From positions 1 to 64,000 of the forward strand of contig JAUIIV010000002.1 of NCBI GenBank assembly GCA_030431675.1: a DNA stretch of 64,000 bases, given 5' to 3'. Below the pieces are notes generated by a model that did no database searches, was not told the DNA's origin, and saw only the letters and a list, made by a program, of their open reading frames with translations. Origin of the DNA: Gammaproteobacteria bacterium. GTDB lineage: Bacteria > Pseudomonadota > Gammaproteobacteria > UBA6186 > Azoamicaceae. A program made the translations under genes and the position numbers. Positions 53,906 to 63,501 of the stretch are shown piece by piece (position 1 is the first letter of the stretch; each line of letters begins with the position of its first letter).

Positions 53906-54499
53906 TTAATCCTGCAGTAAAGAATAGATTGGCAGATCAAAAGATTTATTTGCCGCCAGGACTGATTTAAGCTCAACTAAGGAACATAATTCAACTGGCA
54001 CGCCTCCTGCTGCAACAATAAGCTCCTTAGCAGCAGTAGCAGTCCCGCCGGTAGCAATTAGATCATCAACAATTAGTACTCTATCTCCTGGCTTTATAGT
54101 ACCTTGTTGGATAGATAATGAGTCTTTACCATATTCTTTAGTAAAATCAGCTGATACAGTGCTACCAGGGAGCTTGCCAGGCTTACGCGCCATCATAAAT
54201 GGCAGCTTTAATCTATATGCAAGAGCAGATCCAAATATAAAGCCCCTTGCATCAAGCCCCATTATAACGTCTACATTGCGATTTCCATAGCGCTCTGCAT
54301 AATTGTCAATGATCCGACTAAACAGAATTGGGTCTTGTAAAACTGGTGAGATATCAAAAAAATCTACACCTTGTTTGGGGAAATCAGAGTATTTGCCTAA
54401 AGTTTCACGCACCTCTATTTCTAGACTTTGAGCAGATACTATAGGAGCAAAAAATACTAATACGAGACAACAAAATTTTTTAATAAACTTATTAAACAC
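53906..54499 (-). CDS. apt: Adenine phosphoribosyltransferase with a signal peptide
   Basis: 197 residues from the GTG at 54499, preceded by AAGGAGGAG. Residues 1-23 (MFNKFIKKFCCLVLVFFAPI then VSA) form a textbook Sec signal peptide with cleavage before Gln24. The mature ~174 residues are a full Apt: SDFPKQGVDFFDISPVLQDP, IMGLDARGFIFGSALAYR and the PRPP-binding VLIVDDLIATGGTATAA. Apt normally has no leader and works in the cytoplasm on adenine and PRPP. A longer ATG start (54529) would still keep the hydrophobic segment. Export to periplasm or host is therefore predicted, though the reason is unknown. Confidence 0.82.
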   Translation of the reverse strand: MFNKFIKKFCCLVLVFFAPIVSAQSLEIEVRETLGKYSDFPKQGVDFFDISPVLQDPILFSRIIDNYAERYGNRNVDVIMGLDARGFIFGSALAYRLKLPFMMARKPGKLPGSTVSADFTKEYGKDSLSIQQGTIKPGDRVLIVDDLIATGGTATAAKELIVAAGGVPVELCSLVELKSVLAANKSFDLPIYSLLQD

Positions 54500-54576
54500 A
54501 CACTCCTCCTTCTTATAAGTTACATACAATATAATTATTTCACGATTAGTGTATATGTAATTTAGCTTGCAATATT

Positions 54577-55359
54577 CTACCCAAAACTATATTTTACTTG
54601 CCCATGCTGTGCATCATCAGAAGTATCTTGATCATCACTATCGTCTGAGTCATCATCATGTTCTTCCTCAACAACCGCATTACGTGACAGCTTTGGCTTA
54701 ACCTTGACAGGTGCTGGCATAAACTCTGGAGTAAGTGGGTATGCAAACGCCAAACCACGATATGCAGCCAATGTACCCTGTAAACTCATAGTACATCCCC
54801 AAATAAAGGGCCAAATAGTAAACATATTAAATGGCAAGTGCATACTAGATGAGAATACAACTCGAAGGGACTTAGTAACTGCAAACATTTTGGCAGCATG
54901 TTCTGGCAAATACCAAACGATAAAGGCGCCTGCCCCTAAAAATACTACATATAAAATGCTAAGCATAATTTGGAAATTAATCACTTGCCGTGCTTGTTTG
55001 GCTAGATAAATATGCTGTTGTCGGCTACATAGCCATAATACAGCTGGCAGCACTATATTCAACAGCGGGATCCCAAAGATTATAGAAAAACCACTTAAAT
55101 GAATTATTGCCGCCCAATTGCATATTTCCCGTTTATTATACGAGCGTTTCTTATCAGCTGTAGTTGTTGCCAAGGTATGATCAATTGCTTTCTCATACTC
55201 TGCATCAAATGCATATCCTTCCGGATGATTCTGTTTATTATACTTGCGCTCTCGTTCGCGTAACATAGTACGTGCCTCAATATATTTAGCGAGTACTACA
55301 TACCAACCACCTAGGCAACATGCAACTACTACAGCTGTTATTATTGCGTGTGTATCCAA
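54577..55359 (-). CDS. DUF4870-like membrane protein with acidic tail
   Basis: 260 residues. An N-terminal helix (~6-22) is followed by a basic stretch. Then comes a DUF4870-like part (ICNWAAIIHLSGFSIIFGIP, PAVLWLCSRQQHIYLAKQAR, QVINFQIMLSILYVVFLGAG) and another hydrophobic segment. The tail is strongly acidic (DDDSDDSDDQDTSDD). Function is unknown; the DUF is a Tic20-like membrane fold. It is 10 bp downstream of htpG on the same strand, so it is likely read through from htpG. Confidence 0.6.
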   Translation of the reverse strand: MDTHAIITAVVVACCLGGWYVVLAKYIEARTMLRERERKYNKQNHPEGYAFDAEYEKAIDHTLATTTADKKRSYNKREICNWAAIIHLSGFSIIFGIPLLNIVLPAVLWLCSRQQHIYLAKQARQVINFQIMLSILYVVFLGAGAFIVWYLPEHAAKMFAVTKSLRVVFSSSMHLPFNMFTIWPFIWGCTMSLQGTLAAYRGLAFAYPLTPEFMPAPVKVKPKLSRNAVVEEEHDDDSDDSDDQDTSDDAQHGQVKYSFG

Positions 55360-55368
55360 AATTTACAC

Positions 55369-57240
55369 TTAATTACTTAACTCAATTAAAAGTTTATTAA
55401 ACCTTGTTACAAACGAAGCGGGATCATCTAATTGACCGCCCTCAGCAAGCACTGCTTGATCAAATAAAATCCATGTCCAATCAGCGAAACGTTGCTCATC
55501 CTGTTCCTGCTCCAACTTCTGCACCATCATATGCTCAGGATTTAATTCCAAAATTGGCTTATTCTCAGGTACATTCTGGCCTGCAGCACGCATGATTCTT
55601 TGCATTTGAGGTGACATATCATCCTGATCTGCAACTATACACGCAGGTGAGCTGGTTAATCTGCGAGTAAATCTAACTTCTTTAATCTTATCTGACAATA
55701 TTGTCTTAATTTGATCTAATACGGACTGCTTGTCTTTAGTAGCTTCTTCCAGCTTCTCAGACTCTTGCTTATCGTCTAAGTCACCAAGCTCCAATCCGCC
55801 CTTAGATACTGATTGAAACTTCTTGCCATCAAACTCAGTAAGATGCGCCATCAGCCATTCATCAATACGATCACTTAGCAATAACACCTCTACACCTTTC
55901 TTACGAAAAATCTCTAGGTGCGGGCTATGTTGTGCAGCTGTAAAGCTATCAGCCGCCACATAATAAATTTTATCTTGCCCTTCTGGCATTCTTGATACGT
56001 ATTGTTCAAGGGTAACATTTTGTGTGTCGGTATCATTATGAGTAGATGCAAAACGTAACAATTTAGCGATTTGTTCTTTATTAGCAAAATCTTCTGCTGG
56101 TCCTTCCTTAAGCACCTGCCCAAACTCATTCCAGAACTTACCATACTTATCTTCATCTTTGGCTAAATCTTCCAAAGTACTCAAGATACGCTTTATGACA
56201 GCACTACGCATAGTGTCAATTGTCTTATTATTCTGTAAAATTTCACGCGATACATTCAGGGGTAGATCATTGGAATCAATAATACCGCGAACAAAGCGCA
56301 AATAATGTGGAATGAACTGCTCAGAATCATCCATAATAAATACACGTTGTACATATAGCTTCAAGCCATGTTGCTTAGTAGTCGACCATAAGTCAAACGG
56401 TGCGCGAGCCGGAATATATAGCAAAGTAGTATATTCTAACTTACCCTCTACCTTATTATGACTCCATGCTAGTGGATTCTCAGCATCATGGGCAATATGC
56501 TTGTACAACTCATTATACTGCTCTTCGCTAATATCTTGTTTTGGCAATGTCCAAAGAGCTGTTGCTCTGTTTACAGTCTCTTCTTCCTGTTCATCATTAA
56601 ACATTACTACTGGCAATGTAATATGATCAGAGTACTTGCTAATAATATGACGTAGTTGCCAATCATTTAGTAAATCTTTATCTTCTTCCTTAAGGTGTAA
56701 TTCTATTTCTGTACCGCGCTGCTCTTTAGAAATATTTTCTATATCAAACTCACCTTCCCCAGTAGATGACCAGCGTACCGCTTGATCTGCTGCTAAACCT
56801 GCTTTACGCGTACGTACCACCACTCTATCAGCAACAATAAAGGAAGAGTAAAAGCCAACTCCAAATTGACCAATTAACTTAGAATCCTTAGCTTTATCGC
56901 CAGTTAAGGTTTTTAAAAAGTCAGCCGTACCGGATTTTGCTATAGTACCTAGATGTTTGATCACTTCATCGCGGCTCATGCCTATGCCATTGTCTTTAAT
57001 TGTCAAAGTACCGGCATCTTTATCAAATGTTATCCAGATTTTTAATTCTGAGTCATTCTCATATAAGTCAGGCTGTGATAATACACTAAAGCGTAATTTA
57101 TCCGCCGCATCTGAGGAATTAGAAATGAGCTCTCGCAAGAAGATCTCTTTATTGCTATACAGACTATGCACCATCAAATGCAACAACTGTTTAGTTTCGG
57201 TCTGAAAACCCATGGTTTCTTTAGCTTGCGCGGCACTCAT
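55369..57240 (-). CDS. htpG: Chaperone HtpG (Hsp90 family)
   Basis: 623 residues. N-terminal ATPase: [71 protein letters not shown] (GHKL motifs). The middle and C-terminal parts ([20 protein letters not shown]) are normal. It remodels clients with DnaK. The near-consensus heat-shock promoter upstream fits sigma-32 control. Confidence 0.97.
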   Translation of the reverse strand: MSAAQAKETMGFQTETKQLLHLMVHSLYSNKEIFLRELISNSSDAADKLRFSVLSQPDLYENDSELKIWITFDKDAGTLTIKDNGIGMSRDEVIKHLGTIAKSGTADFLKTLTGDKAKDSKLIGQFGVGFYSSFIVADRVVVRTRKAGLAADQAVRWSSTGEGEFDIENISKEQRGTEIELHLKEEDKDLLNDWQLRHIISKYSDHITLPVVMFNDEQEEETVNRATALWTLPKQDISEEQYNELYKHIAHDAENPLAWSHNKVEGKLEYTTLLYIPARAPFDLWSTTKQHGLKLYVQRVFIMDDSEQFIPHYLRFVRGIIDSNDLPLNVSREILQNNKTIDTMRSAVIKRILSTLEDLAKDEDKYGKFWNEFGQVLKEGPAEDFANKEQIAKLLRFASTHNDTDTQNVTLEQYVSRMPEGQDKIYYVAADSFTAAQHSPHLEIFRKKGVEVLLLSDRIDEWLMAHLTEFDGKKFQSVSKGGLELGDLDDKQESEKLEEATKDKQSVLDQIKTILSDKIKEVRFTRRLTSSPACIVADQDDMSPQMQRIMRAAGQNVPENKPILELNPEHMMVQKLEQEQDEQRFADWTWILFDQAVLAEGGQLDDPASFVTRFNKLLIELSN

Positions 57241-57292
57241 TTATATTTCTCCCCTTTGTACTGTCAGGATTTATTAAACTACTATACACCTG

Positions 57293-57320
57293 ATATGGGG
57301 ATCTATGATAGTTTTTCAAG
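57293..57320 (-). promoter_or_regulatory. Sigma-32 heat-shock promoter of htpG
   Basis: On the minus strand CTTGAAA (57320-57314), a 13-base spacer, and CCCCATAT (57300-57293). Both boxes match the heat-shock consensus (CTTGAAA, N11-16, CCCCATnT) exactly or nearly so. It lies 53 bp before the htpG ATG. It is strong evidence that the organism has RpoH. Confidence 0.85.
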
Positions 57321-57434
57321 TACATCCTAGGTAACCAAGGCATTTTTGAAAGTTAGATACCAAAAATTGACAATCATACTCGGTTGCAGGCACAATTATA
57401 TAGATTTTGTGTTAAATATTTAGGAATTTCTTGC

Positions 57435-58280
57435 ATGCGCTTAAGTGCTCAGCAACCAATAGGTATATTCGATAGTGGAGTTGGCGGCTTGACGGTAGCT
57501 AGTGCTATCAATAAGCTCTTGCCGCAGGAGCAGCTTATATATTTTGGCGATACTGCACATACCCCATGGGGTACACAATCTCAAGCATCTATTCAGAATT
57601 ATGCCACTAGAATTACTAAGTACCTCCTAGATCGCAATTGCAAGGTCATTGTAGTAGCTTGTAATTCGGCCTCAGCTGCTGCACTGCAACAGGTAGAAGC
57701 AGTAGCTAGTGGTAAAGCACTAGTATACAACGTCATCGATCCAGTAATTTCTTATCTCAAAACGCATTATCAGAAGAGCAAAGTTGGTCTTATTGGTACT
57801 AAACAAACTGTACAATCAAATACTTATGCTAATAAACTAGCAGCGCAGACCCAGAGCATCGAATTGCAATGCCTGGCAACACCAATTTTCGTGCCGCTAA
57901 TTGAGGAAGGGCTTGGAAATACCAAGTACGCAAAAGACTTTGTAGAATATTACATGAGTAACCCTAGATTTAAAGATATTGCAGCATTGGTATTAGGTTG
58001 TACCCACTACCCTCTTATTAAAGAGCAGATGAATTTATATTTTAAGCACCGAGTACAAATTATCGATTCCGCGGCAACAGTGGCTAATTTATTAGCTGCC
58101 GAGCTACAAGACAGAGATTTATTAAACAACTTAAATGGCCCTCAGCAAGAATTTTTTGTTAGTGCTGACAGTAGCTTCTTTTATGAACTAGCCACAAAAT
58201 TTTTCCAAGCGAATATAAGTTTACATACCTACCCATTATGGGAAGATCAAGCCGTTCATCTGCAAGAAACATCTAATTAA
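57435..58280 (+). CDS. murI: Glutamate racemase
   Basis: 281 residues from the ATG at 57435 (an upstream TTG frame is less likely). PIGIFDSGVGGLTVAS is at the N-terminus; the two catalytic Cys are C76 (VVACNSASAAAL) and C189 (VLGCTHYPLIKEQM). It makes D-Glu for UDP-MurNAc-peptide. It is divergent from htpG with ~195 bp between the coding regions. Confidence 0.96.
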   Translation: MRLSAQQPIGIFDSGVGGLTVASAINKLLPQEQLIYFGDTAHTPWGTQSQASIQNYATRITKYLLDRNCKVIVVACNSASAAALQQVEAVASGKALVYNVIDPVISYLKTHYQKSKVGLIGTKQTVQSNTYANKLAAQTQSIELQCLATPIFVPLIEEGLGNTKYAKDFVEYYMSNPRFKDIAALVLGCTHYPLIKEQMNLYFKHRVQIIDSAATVANLLAAELQDRDLLNNLNGPQQEFFVSADSSFFYELATKFFQANISLHTYPLWEDQAVHLQETSN

Positions 58281-58379
58281 AATTTTTTTCTTTGAATGTA
58301 TGTATAAAACTCTATATTTTCCAGCTTATTGAACTTGTGGTACTATCCAAATAAGGATTTTGTAAGCTGTGAGGGAGAT

Positions 58380-59720
58380 ATGCGAACTATAGATGCAATA
58401 GTAGATGATTTGCTAGAAAATATTGCTTTAAACCCGATTCCTTTCTTAGTGTATAGATTTCAACTAAATACCGAACATATAATAGATGCCGAGCTGCTAA
58501 TCGATGAACTTGAGAGAGCTATGCAGGCAGAGGCAACATCCACTGCATCACAAACCCTTATACAAGATATTGAAGCACTAAAAGAGCTATTGGGATTAGC
58601 CAGGCACCATCTAAAGTTATTACCCTTATTTTTAGGATACAGTAACTTCAGTCATAATATAGCTGTAATACAATTAAAACCTATCAAGCCGGGCAATAAA
58701 CCAGAACACCCTAAGTTACAACAATTTTTTAGCAGTACTGTATCAGCTATATACAATCTACATGGAATATTAGCCGTCAAAGCTAAAGTGCAAGTGGCGG
58801 ATTCTTCTACACAATTACAATATGCTGAAGCTATGTTTGATAAAGCTTATGAACATGCCCCTACAAATAGCTTCGCTGAAAAGGTAATTAGTGCAAATAT
58901 TCTGCTACTAATCGGATCCAATTTACAATCAGATGATATTCCAGATATAACTACTGAATTATCTGGTTTTATAGAACATATTGACGAATCTACATTAGAC
59001 AAGCAACAAAAGATATCAGTAGCATGCTTATGTGATTCAATCGCCGTCAGCAGCGCATCTAAAGACCTAAAATTTGCACAAAAGAATGCACTACAACAAC
59101 GTGCTTTTAAGCTTTGGCATCAATGCCCAGCTATAAGCCATAACTTGGCAATGTTACTCTATTCGCAACGCAAGCCATCTATGGATCAAGTTTGTTCTGC
59201 CATAGAAATTTATAATAAAATTGCAAACCAAGATTCCCCTTTGATTATAGAAATTTGTATACATCATATGTGTTCTATAGGGTTACTAGCTAAAATGCAA
59301 ATTAAGAGTCTAAATCAACTTAGGCAAGAGACAGAAGAGGGCAAAAAAGAATTTACCCAATGCGCTAGAAGGTTGCAGGAAACTATATATAGTCTTTGTA
59401 ATGCAAGCAAAAGAGCAAAAGAACTACTCGGGCAACACAGTTCATTACAGCATCAACGGGCCATACAGCAATTCGCAAGAACAGTTACTCAAACTGAAAA
59501 TTTTATTGATGAAGTAAAAGGCCCTCTACATTTTATACTTAATCCTAACCAATACGTTAGAGAAGCTCCAGCAGATAGTCTTTTGCTTAGTTTTAGCACT
59601 TTCATGCAACGTAACAAGTATAGCATTTTCGCTACAATAGGAGCTTTAGGCAGTTGGGCTGCATACAATTATAATCAAGTTATGGAGCAACAAAGTGCCA
59701 GAATGTCTTTAAATGGTTAA
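58380..59720 (+). CDS. Unknown protein with C-terminal membrane anchor
   Basis: 446 residues from the ATG at 58380, which follows GAGGGAG; an upstream TTG (58329) has no RBS. It is helical and TPR-like in places (EAMFDKAYEHAPTNSFAEKV, ALQQRAFKLWHQCPAISHNL), without any known domain. A single hydrophobic helix stands ~20 residues from the end (YSIFATIGALGSWAAYNYNQ), so the protein is tail-anchored, a shape seen in some effectors. It begins 99 bp after murI and converges on recR. Confidence 0.5.
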   Translation: MRTIDAIVDDLLENIALNPIPFLVYRFQLNTEHIIDAELLIDELERAMQAEATSTASQTLIQDIEALKELLGLARHHLKLLPLFLGYSNFSHNIAVIQLKPIKPGNKPEHPKLQQFFSSTVSAIYNLHGILAVKAKVQVADSSTQLQYAEAMFDKAYEHAPTNSFAEKVISANILLLIGSNLQSDDIPDITTELSGFIEHIDESTLDKQQKISVACLCDSIAVSSASKDLKFAQKNALQQRAFKLWHQCPAISHNLAMLLYSQRKPSMDQVCSAIEIYNKIANQDSPLIIEICIHHMCSIGLLAKMQIKSLNQLRQETEEGKKEFTQCARRLQETIYSLCNASKRAKELLGQHSSLQHQRAIQQFARTVTQTENFIDEVKGPLHFILNPNQYVREAPADSLLLSFSTFMQRNKYSIFATIGALGSWAAYNYNQVMEQQSARMSLNG

Positions 59721-59722
59721 TA

Positions 59723-60328
59723 TTAGGTAATAACTTTAGAACGCTGATCTAAAGCACGCGCTAGGGTACTGCCATCTAGATGCTCTAGCTCTCCACCTAG
59801 CGGCATACCTAAAGCAAGACGGGTAGTAGATATCTCTGGATAACTCTTAGTAATCTCTGCAATATAATAGGCCGTAGTCTCGCCTTCTACCGTAGTACTA
59901 GTAGCCAATATCACCTCAGCAATTTCACCTTCATCCAACCGTTGGCGTAACTGCTCTATGCCAATCTGCTCTGGACCAATACCCTCAATAGGTGATAAGT
60001 GTCCCATCAATACAAAATACAAACCTCGATAATTTGCTGTTTGCTCCACTGCCACTATATCTGCCGGAGTCTCTACTATACATAATACCCGCGGATCACG
60101 CTTGGGATGACTACATATAGTACACACTTCTAATTCACACAAAGTACGACAACGCTTACAATTACTCACCTCTTGCAAAGCTTGACTAAGAGTTTGTGCT
60201 AATTGACGTCCTCCCTCTTTATTACGTTGTAGCAAATGAAAAGCCATGCGTTGTGCAGATTTATTACCCACACCCGGCAAGTATTTTAATGTAGATATTA
60301 ATTGATCAATTAATGGGCTAAAGCTCAA
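59723..60328 (-). CDS. recR: Recombination protein RecR
   Basis: 201 residues. Helix-hairpin-helix at the N-terminus (LKYLPGVGNKSAQRMAFHLL), four-Cys zinc finger (CKRCRTLCELEVCTIC), and Toprim domain (VLCIVETPADIVAVEQT, ATSTTVEGETTAYYI). It helps RecF/RecO load RecA. The start overlaps the end of ybaB by 4 bases. Confidence 0.97.
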   Translation of the reverse strand: MSFSPLIDQLISTLKYLPGVGNKSAQRMAFHLLQRNKEGGRQLAQTLSQALQEVSNCKRCRTLCELEVCTICSHPKRDPRVLCIVETPADIVAVEQTANYRGLYFVLMGHLSPIEGIGPEQIGIEQLRQRLDEGEIAEVILATSTTVEGETTAYYIAEITKSYPEISTTRLALGMPLGGELEHLDGSTLARALDQRSKVIT

Positions 60329-60669
60329 GCCGTATCATCTCCAGGAAATTCAAAGCCCTCAGGCAAACCCATGCCGGACATAAATCCACTCATAGCTTCT
60401 TTTTTCCTAACATCACGTTTGGTATTGGCATCATTTACCGCAGCAAGAATTAAGCCCTGCAAAACTTGTTTGCCTTCCTGTAATACAGAATCATCTATTT
60501 CAAGTCTTAAAGCTTCACCATTACCATTTATAACTAAGTTTACCATACCAGCACCTGCTACCCCTTCAATCTCTTCTACAGCAAGCTGCTCTTGGGTTTT
60601 CTTCATTTTAGACTGCATTTCTTTAGCTTGTTTCATTAAATTCGTAATATTACCAAATGGATTGACCAT
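60325..60669 (-). CDS. ybaB: Nucleoid-associated protein YbaB/EbfC
   Basis: 114 residues. KQAKEMQSKMKKTQEQLAVE, GAGMVNLVINGNGEALRLEI and LQGLILAAVNDANTKRDVRK are the family blocks. It is a dimeric DNA-binding protein. Order dnaX-ybaB-recR is conserved in gammaproteobacteria; it is coupled with recR (ATGA overlap) and 8 bp after dnaX. Confidence 0.96.
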   Translation of the reverse strand: MVNPFGNITNLMKQAKEMQSKMKKTQEQLAVEEIEGVAGAGMVNLVINGNGEALRLEIDDSVLQEGKQVLQGLILAAVNDANTKRDVRKKEAMSGFMSGMGLPEGFEFPGDDTA

Positions 60670-60677
60670 AACTATAT

Positions 60678-62273
60678 TTATTCCTCTTTAGCTGTAATGT
60701 TTGAAATCTTTGCGTCAAATGTGTGCATAATTTGTTTAATGTTTGCATCAGTCTCTATAGACTTTTGCGCTTTGTCCTGCCTCTCTTGTGCTGGAGCAAT
60801 AGTATCTAAAGTACCTACCTTTACGCTAACTTGTACCTTATTCCCCATATAACCCTGTAGTGCTGCCTGAATCTTTGCTATATGTTTATCGCTTAATAGT
60901 GGTTTTTGTGTCTCATCTAAAGTTAATACTAAGGCGTTATCTTGCAAAGAGTGTACTGTGCAATGTTCAGCAATCATTTTGCTGATCCCTTGTAAATTAA
61001 GTTGCTTTACAACCTTAGCCCAATCACTAGCTTGCGTTAAGCTCTGCTTAGCATGGGTTGCAGCAGGCCTAATTTGCTTTGTCGGTGTAGCCACTGCAGT
61101 TTGAGATTTTACTGGTGCAGATGGCCGCGGCATAACTGGAGCCTTGTTAGCTGCTTTAGGGGCAGAGTCATTCTGTCTCTCTGGTACTGGGGGATTGCTT
61201 GAATCTAATACTGGGACAAATGATAGCATGCGCAAAACTATCATCTCAAAACCTATCAGCATATTAGGTGCATAAGGTAAATCACGTACCCCCAATAAAG
61301 AAATCTGATATAACAATTGAATCTCTGCAGCCTCTATCTGCTGTGCCAACTCCACTAACTCAGATGGTGTATCATCTGGCACTAAATGTGCTACTGCTAA
61401 TCGGTATATTAAGGTTTGTAGCTCTTTAAGCACTACATTAAAGTCAGCATTATGTGCAACTAATTCGCGCACTACTGCTAATGCAGGTTTAATTTCACCT
61501 GCGACAATACGGCGTAATAAATCTAAAGTCTGCGCCTGCAAAGCAGTACCCAGAATGGTTTGAGCTGCTTGTAAGGTAACATTGCGCTCACCAAACGCGA
61601 TAACTTGTTCCAAGATACTCAATGCATCGCGCATACTACCATTTGCAGCTTCACCTATAGCAAGCAATGCCTCTTCGACGCAAGGTATCTCTTCTTGCTG
61701 TAAAATATTCTGTAAGTGCTTAGCCACTTGTGCTGGAGCTAAGCTACGCAAATGAAACTGTAAACAACGTGATAAGATAGTATCTGGTAACTTTTGTGGA
61801 TCAGTAGTTGCCAAAATAAACTTCACATGCTCTGGGGGCTCTTCTAAAGTCTTAAGCAATGCATTAAAGCTATGCTTAGATAACATATGTACTTCATCGA
61901 TTATATAGACTTTAAATCTAGCCTGCACCGGTGCATACGGAACATTGTCTAAAAGTTCACGAGTATCCTCTACCTTAGTCCGTGAAGCAGCATCCACCTC
62001 TATAACATCTACACATGAGCCGTTATCTATAGCCATACAAATGTCGCATACACCACATGGCTCATCCACTATGCCTGTGGCACAATTGATACTCTTAGCT
62101 AAAATACGTGCGATACTAGTCTTACCCACCCCACGGGTACCGGTAAATAAATATGCATGATGCAGCTTCTGACTATGCAACGAATGTTGTAAAGCTTTGA
62201 GGGTGGCTTCTTGCCCCACTACCTCTGCAAAACTTCGTGGACGCCATGAACGAGCTAAGACCTTGTAATCCAT
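60678..62273 (-). CDS. dnaX: DNA polymerase III subunit tau (DnaX)
   Basis: 531 residues. Clamp-loader ATPase: Walker A GTRGVGKTSIAR (~45-56), zinc Cys 64, 73, 76 and 79 (CATGIVDEPCGVCDICMA), VYIIDEVHMLSKHSFNALLK (Walker B), sensor-1 FILATTDPQKLPDTILSRCL. The C-terminal tau part (~370-531) is Pro/Ala-rich and shorter than in Escherichia coli (643). No A6G-type slippery site for a gamma form is seen. Directly downstream of 4.5S RNA. Confidence 0.95.
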   Translation of the reverse strand: MDYKVLARSWRPRSFAEVVGQEATLKALQHSLHSQKLHHAYLFTGTRGVGKTSIARILAKSINCATGIVDEPCGVCDICMAIDNGSCVDVIEVDAASRTKVEDTRELLDNVPYAPVQARFKVYIIDEVHMLSKHSFNALLKTLEEPPEHVKFILATTDPQKLPDTILSRCLQFHLRSLAPAQVAKHLQNILQQEEIPCVEEALLAIGEAANGSMRDALSILEQVIAFGERNVTLQAAQTILGTALQAQTLDLLRRIVAGEIKPALAVVRELVAHNADFNVVLKELQTLIYRLAVAHLVPDDTPSELVELAQQIEAAEIQLLYQISLLGVRDLPYAPNMLIGFEMIVLRMLSFVPVLDSSNPPVPERQNDSAPKAANKAPVMPRPSAPVKSQTAVATPTKQIRPAATHAKQSLTQASDWAKVVKQLNLQGISKMIAEHCTVHSLQDNALVLTLDETQKPLLSDKHIAKIQAALQGYMGNKVQVSVKVGTLDTIAPAQERQDKAQKSIETDANIKQIMHTFDAKISNITAKEE

Positions 62274-62300
62274 AATTTACGCTTACAACTAAAAATTGGA

Positions 62301-62409
<109 letters not shown>

Positions 62410-62419
62410 ATAAGTGGCT

Positions 62420-62448
62420 ATTTTACATACTTGCTGCATGACAGACAA
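62420..62448 (-). promoter_or_regulatory. Promoter of 4.5S RNA
   Basis: On the minus strand TTGTCT (62448-62443), a 17-base spacer, and TAAAAT (62425-62420). The predicted start gives a short leader of about 4 bases ahead of the mature RNA, which RNase P would remove. A good sigma-70 match by eye. Confidence 0.6.
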
Positions 62449-62508
62449 CCACAAATAAAGTAAAGTGAGTCACAAAAGCATCACCCAATCACTTTGGAAG
62501 TTAACTTT

Positions 62509-63387
62509 ATGAAGAAACTTTTTATCACTCTAATGCTAGCTGTAGGCTTTATACCAAATTTTGCTGGGGCAGATGAGACACTTGATCTGTCTGATGTGAC
62601 CATAATAGTTTCTTCGTGTGATAAATACTCAGCATTATGGGAACCATTCTTCGGCTCACTTTTTAAGTATTGGCCAACACTTAATACAACACATAAAAAT
62701 ACTGAGATATTATTAGTTGCTAATTCTGCACAATATCAGCACCCACGCGTAACTATGGTTAATATCCGCTTAGAAACTAGCTGGACTGATAATATACTTC
62801 ATGCTTTAGAACGAGTGGACTCTAAATATGTATTATTGGCCTTAGATGATTATTGGTTGAATACACCTGTAAACGAAGCCCGCTTAGCAGAGTTAATGAA
62901 GCTAATACGCAGCTCCGATGCAGCAATGTTACAAGTTAGCTACAATGACCTACGCTACCAAAATGGTGAAAAACACTCAGTAGTGCCGGGTGTAATGTAT
63001 AGAAATAAGTATGCACACTACAAACTTAGCCTACAACTAGCAATATGGGATAAACAAGCATTATTGGATTTACTGCGCCCAGGAGAAAACCCTTGGGAAT
63101 TTGAACTAGCTGGTACTTTACGCAGTCATGGCTATCCACGAACTATTTTTACTGTAGATACCAATGAACCAATATCTTATATTAACGCCACCTACCAAGG
63201 CCATATAAGAGAAGAGGCTATATCACATGCTAATGATCATAAATTCTATTTCGACCATAAAAAATTTCCGTTACTTGGTAAATTCAATCCTCGACTAACA
63301 GCAAAAATATGGCGAGCACGCCTAAAGAAATTTACCCAATTTATTCAGCATCCAGGCTACTTTGTCGCTACTCAAATACAGGAATAA
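62509..63387 (+). CDS. Exported glycosyltransferase-like protein
   Basis: 292 residues from the ATG at 62509. Sec signal peptide (KKLFITLMLAVGFIPNFAGA, cleaved ~21). Mature part is GT-A-like: VTIIVSSCDKYSALWEPFFG, an acidic pair in YVLLALDDYWLNTPVNEARL (DxD-like, here DDY), then PWEFELAGTLRSHGY. Sugar-nucleotide enzymes are seldom exported with a signal peptide. It may act on the surface or in a host. The sugar and acceptor are unknown. Divergent from ffs, 100 bp away. Confidence 0.6.
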   Translation: MKKLFITLMLAVGFIPNFAGADETLDLSDVTIIVSSCDKYSALWEPFFGSLFKYWPTLNTTHKNTEILLVANSAQYQHPRVTMVNIRLETSWTDNILHALERVDSKYVLLALDDYWLNTPVNEARLAELMKLIRSSDAAMLQVSYNDLRYQNGEKHSVVPGVMYRNKYAHYKLSLQLAIWDKQALLDLLRPGENPWEFELAGTLRSHGYPRTIFTVDTNEPISYINATYQGHIREEAISHANDHKFYFDHKKFPLLGKFNPRLTAKIWRARLKKFTQFIQHPGYFVATQIQE

Positions 63388-63501
63388 AATAACTGGTATA
63401 ATATACTATCTGTATATCAAATCAGGAATTAATATCCACAAAACTTGTGTACTAGCGACTAAACTTAACTTTATGTATTAAAAAGTTTAGGTTTACAGTA
63501 T

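Noticed and set aside
60678..62273. Programmed frameshift giving a gamma form of DnaX
   Set aside because: No AAAAAAG-type slippery sequence was found in the coding strand.
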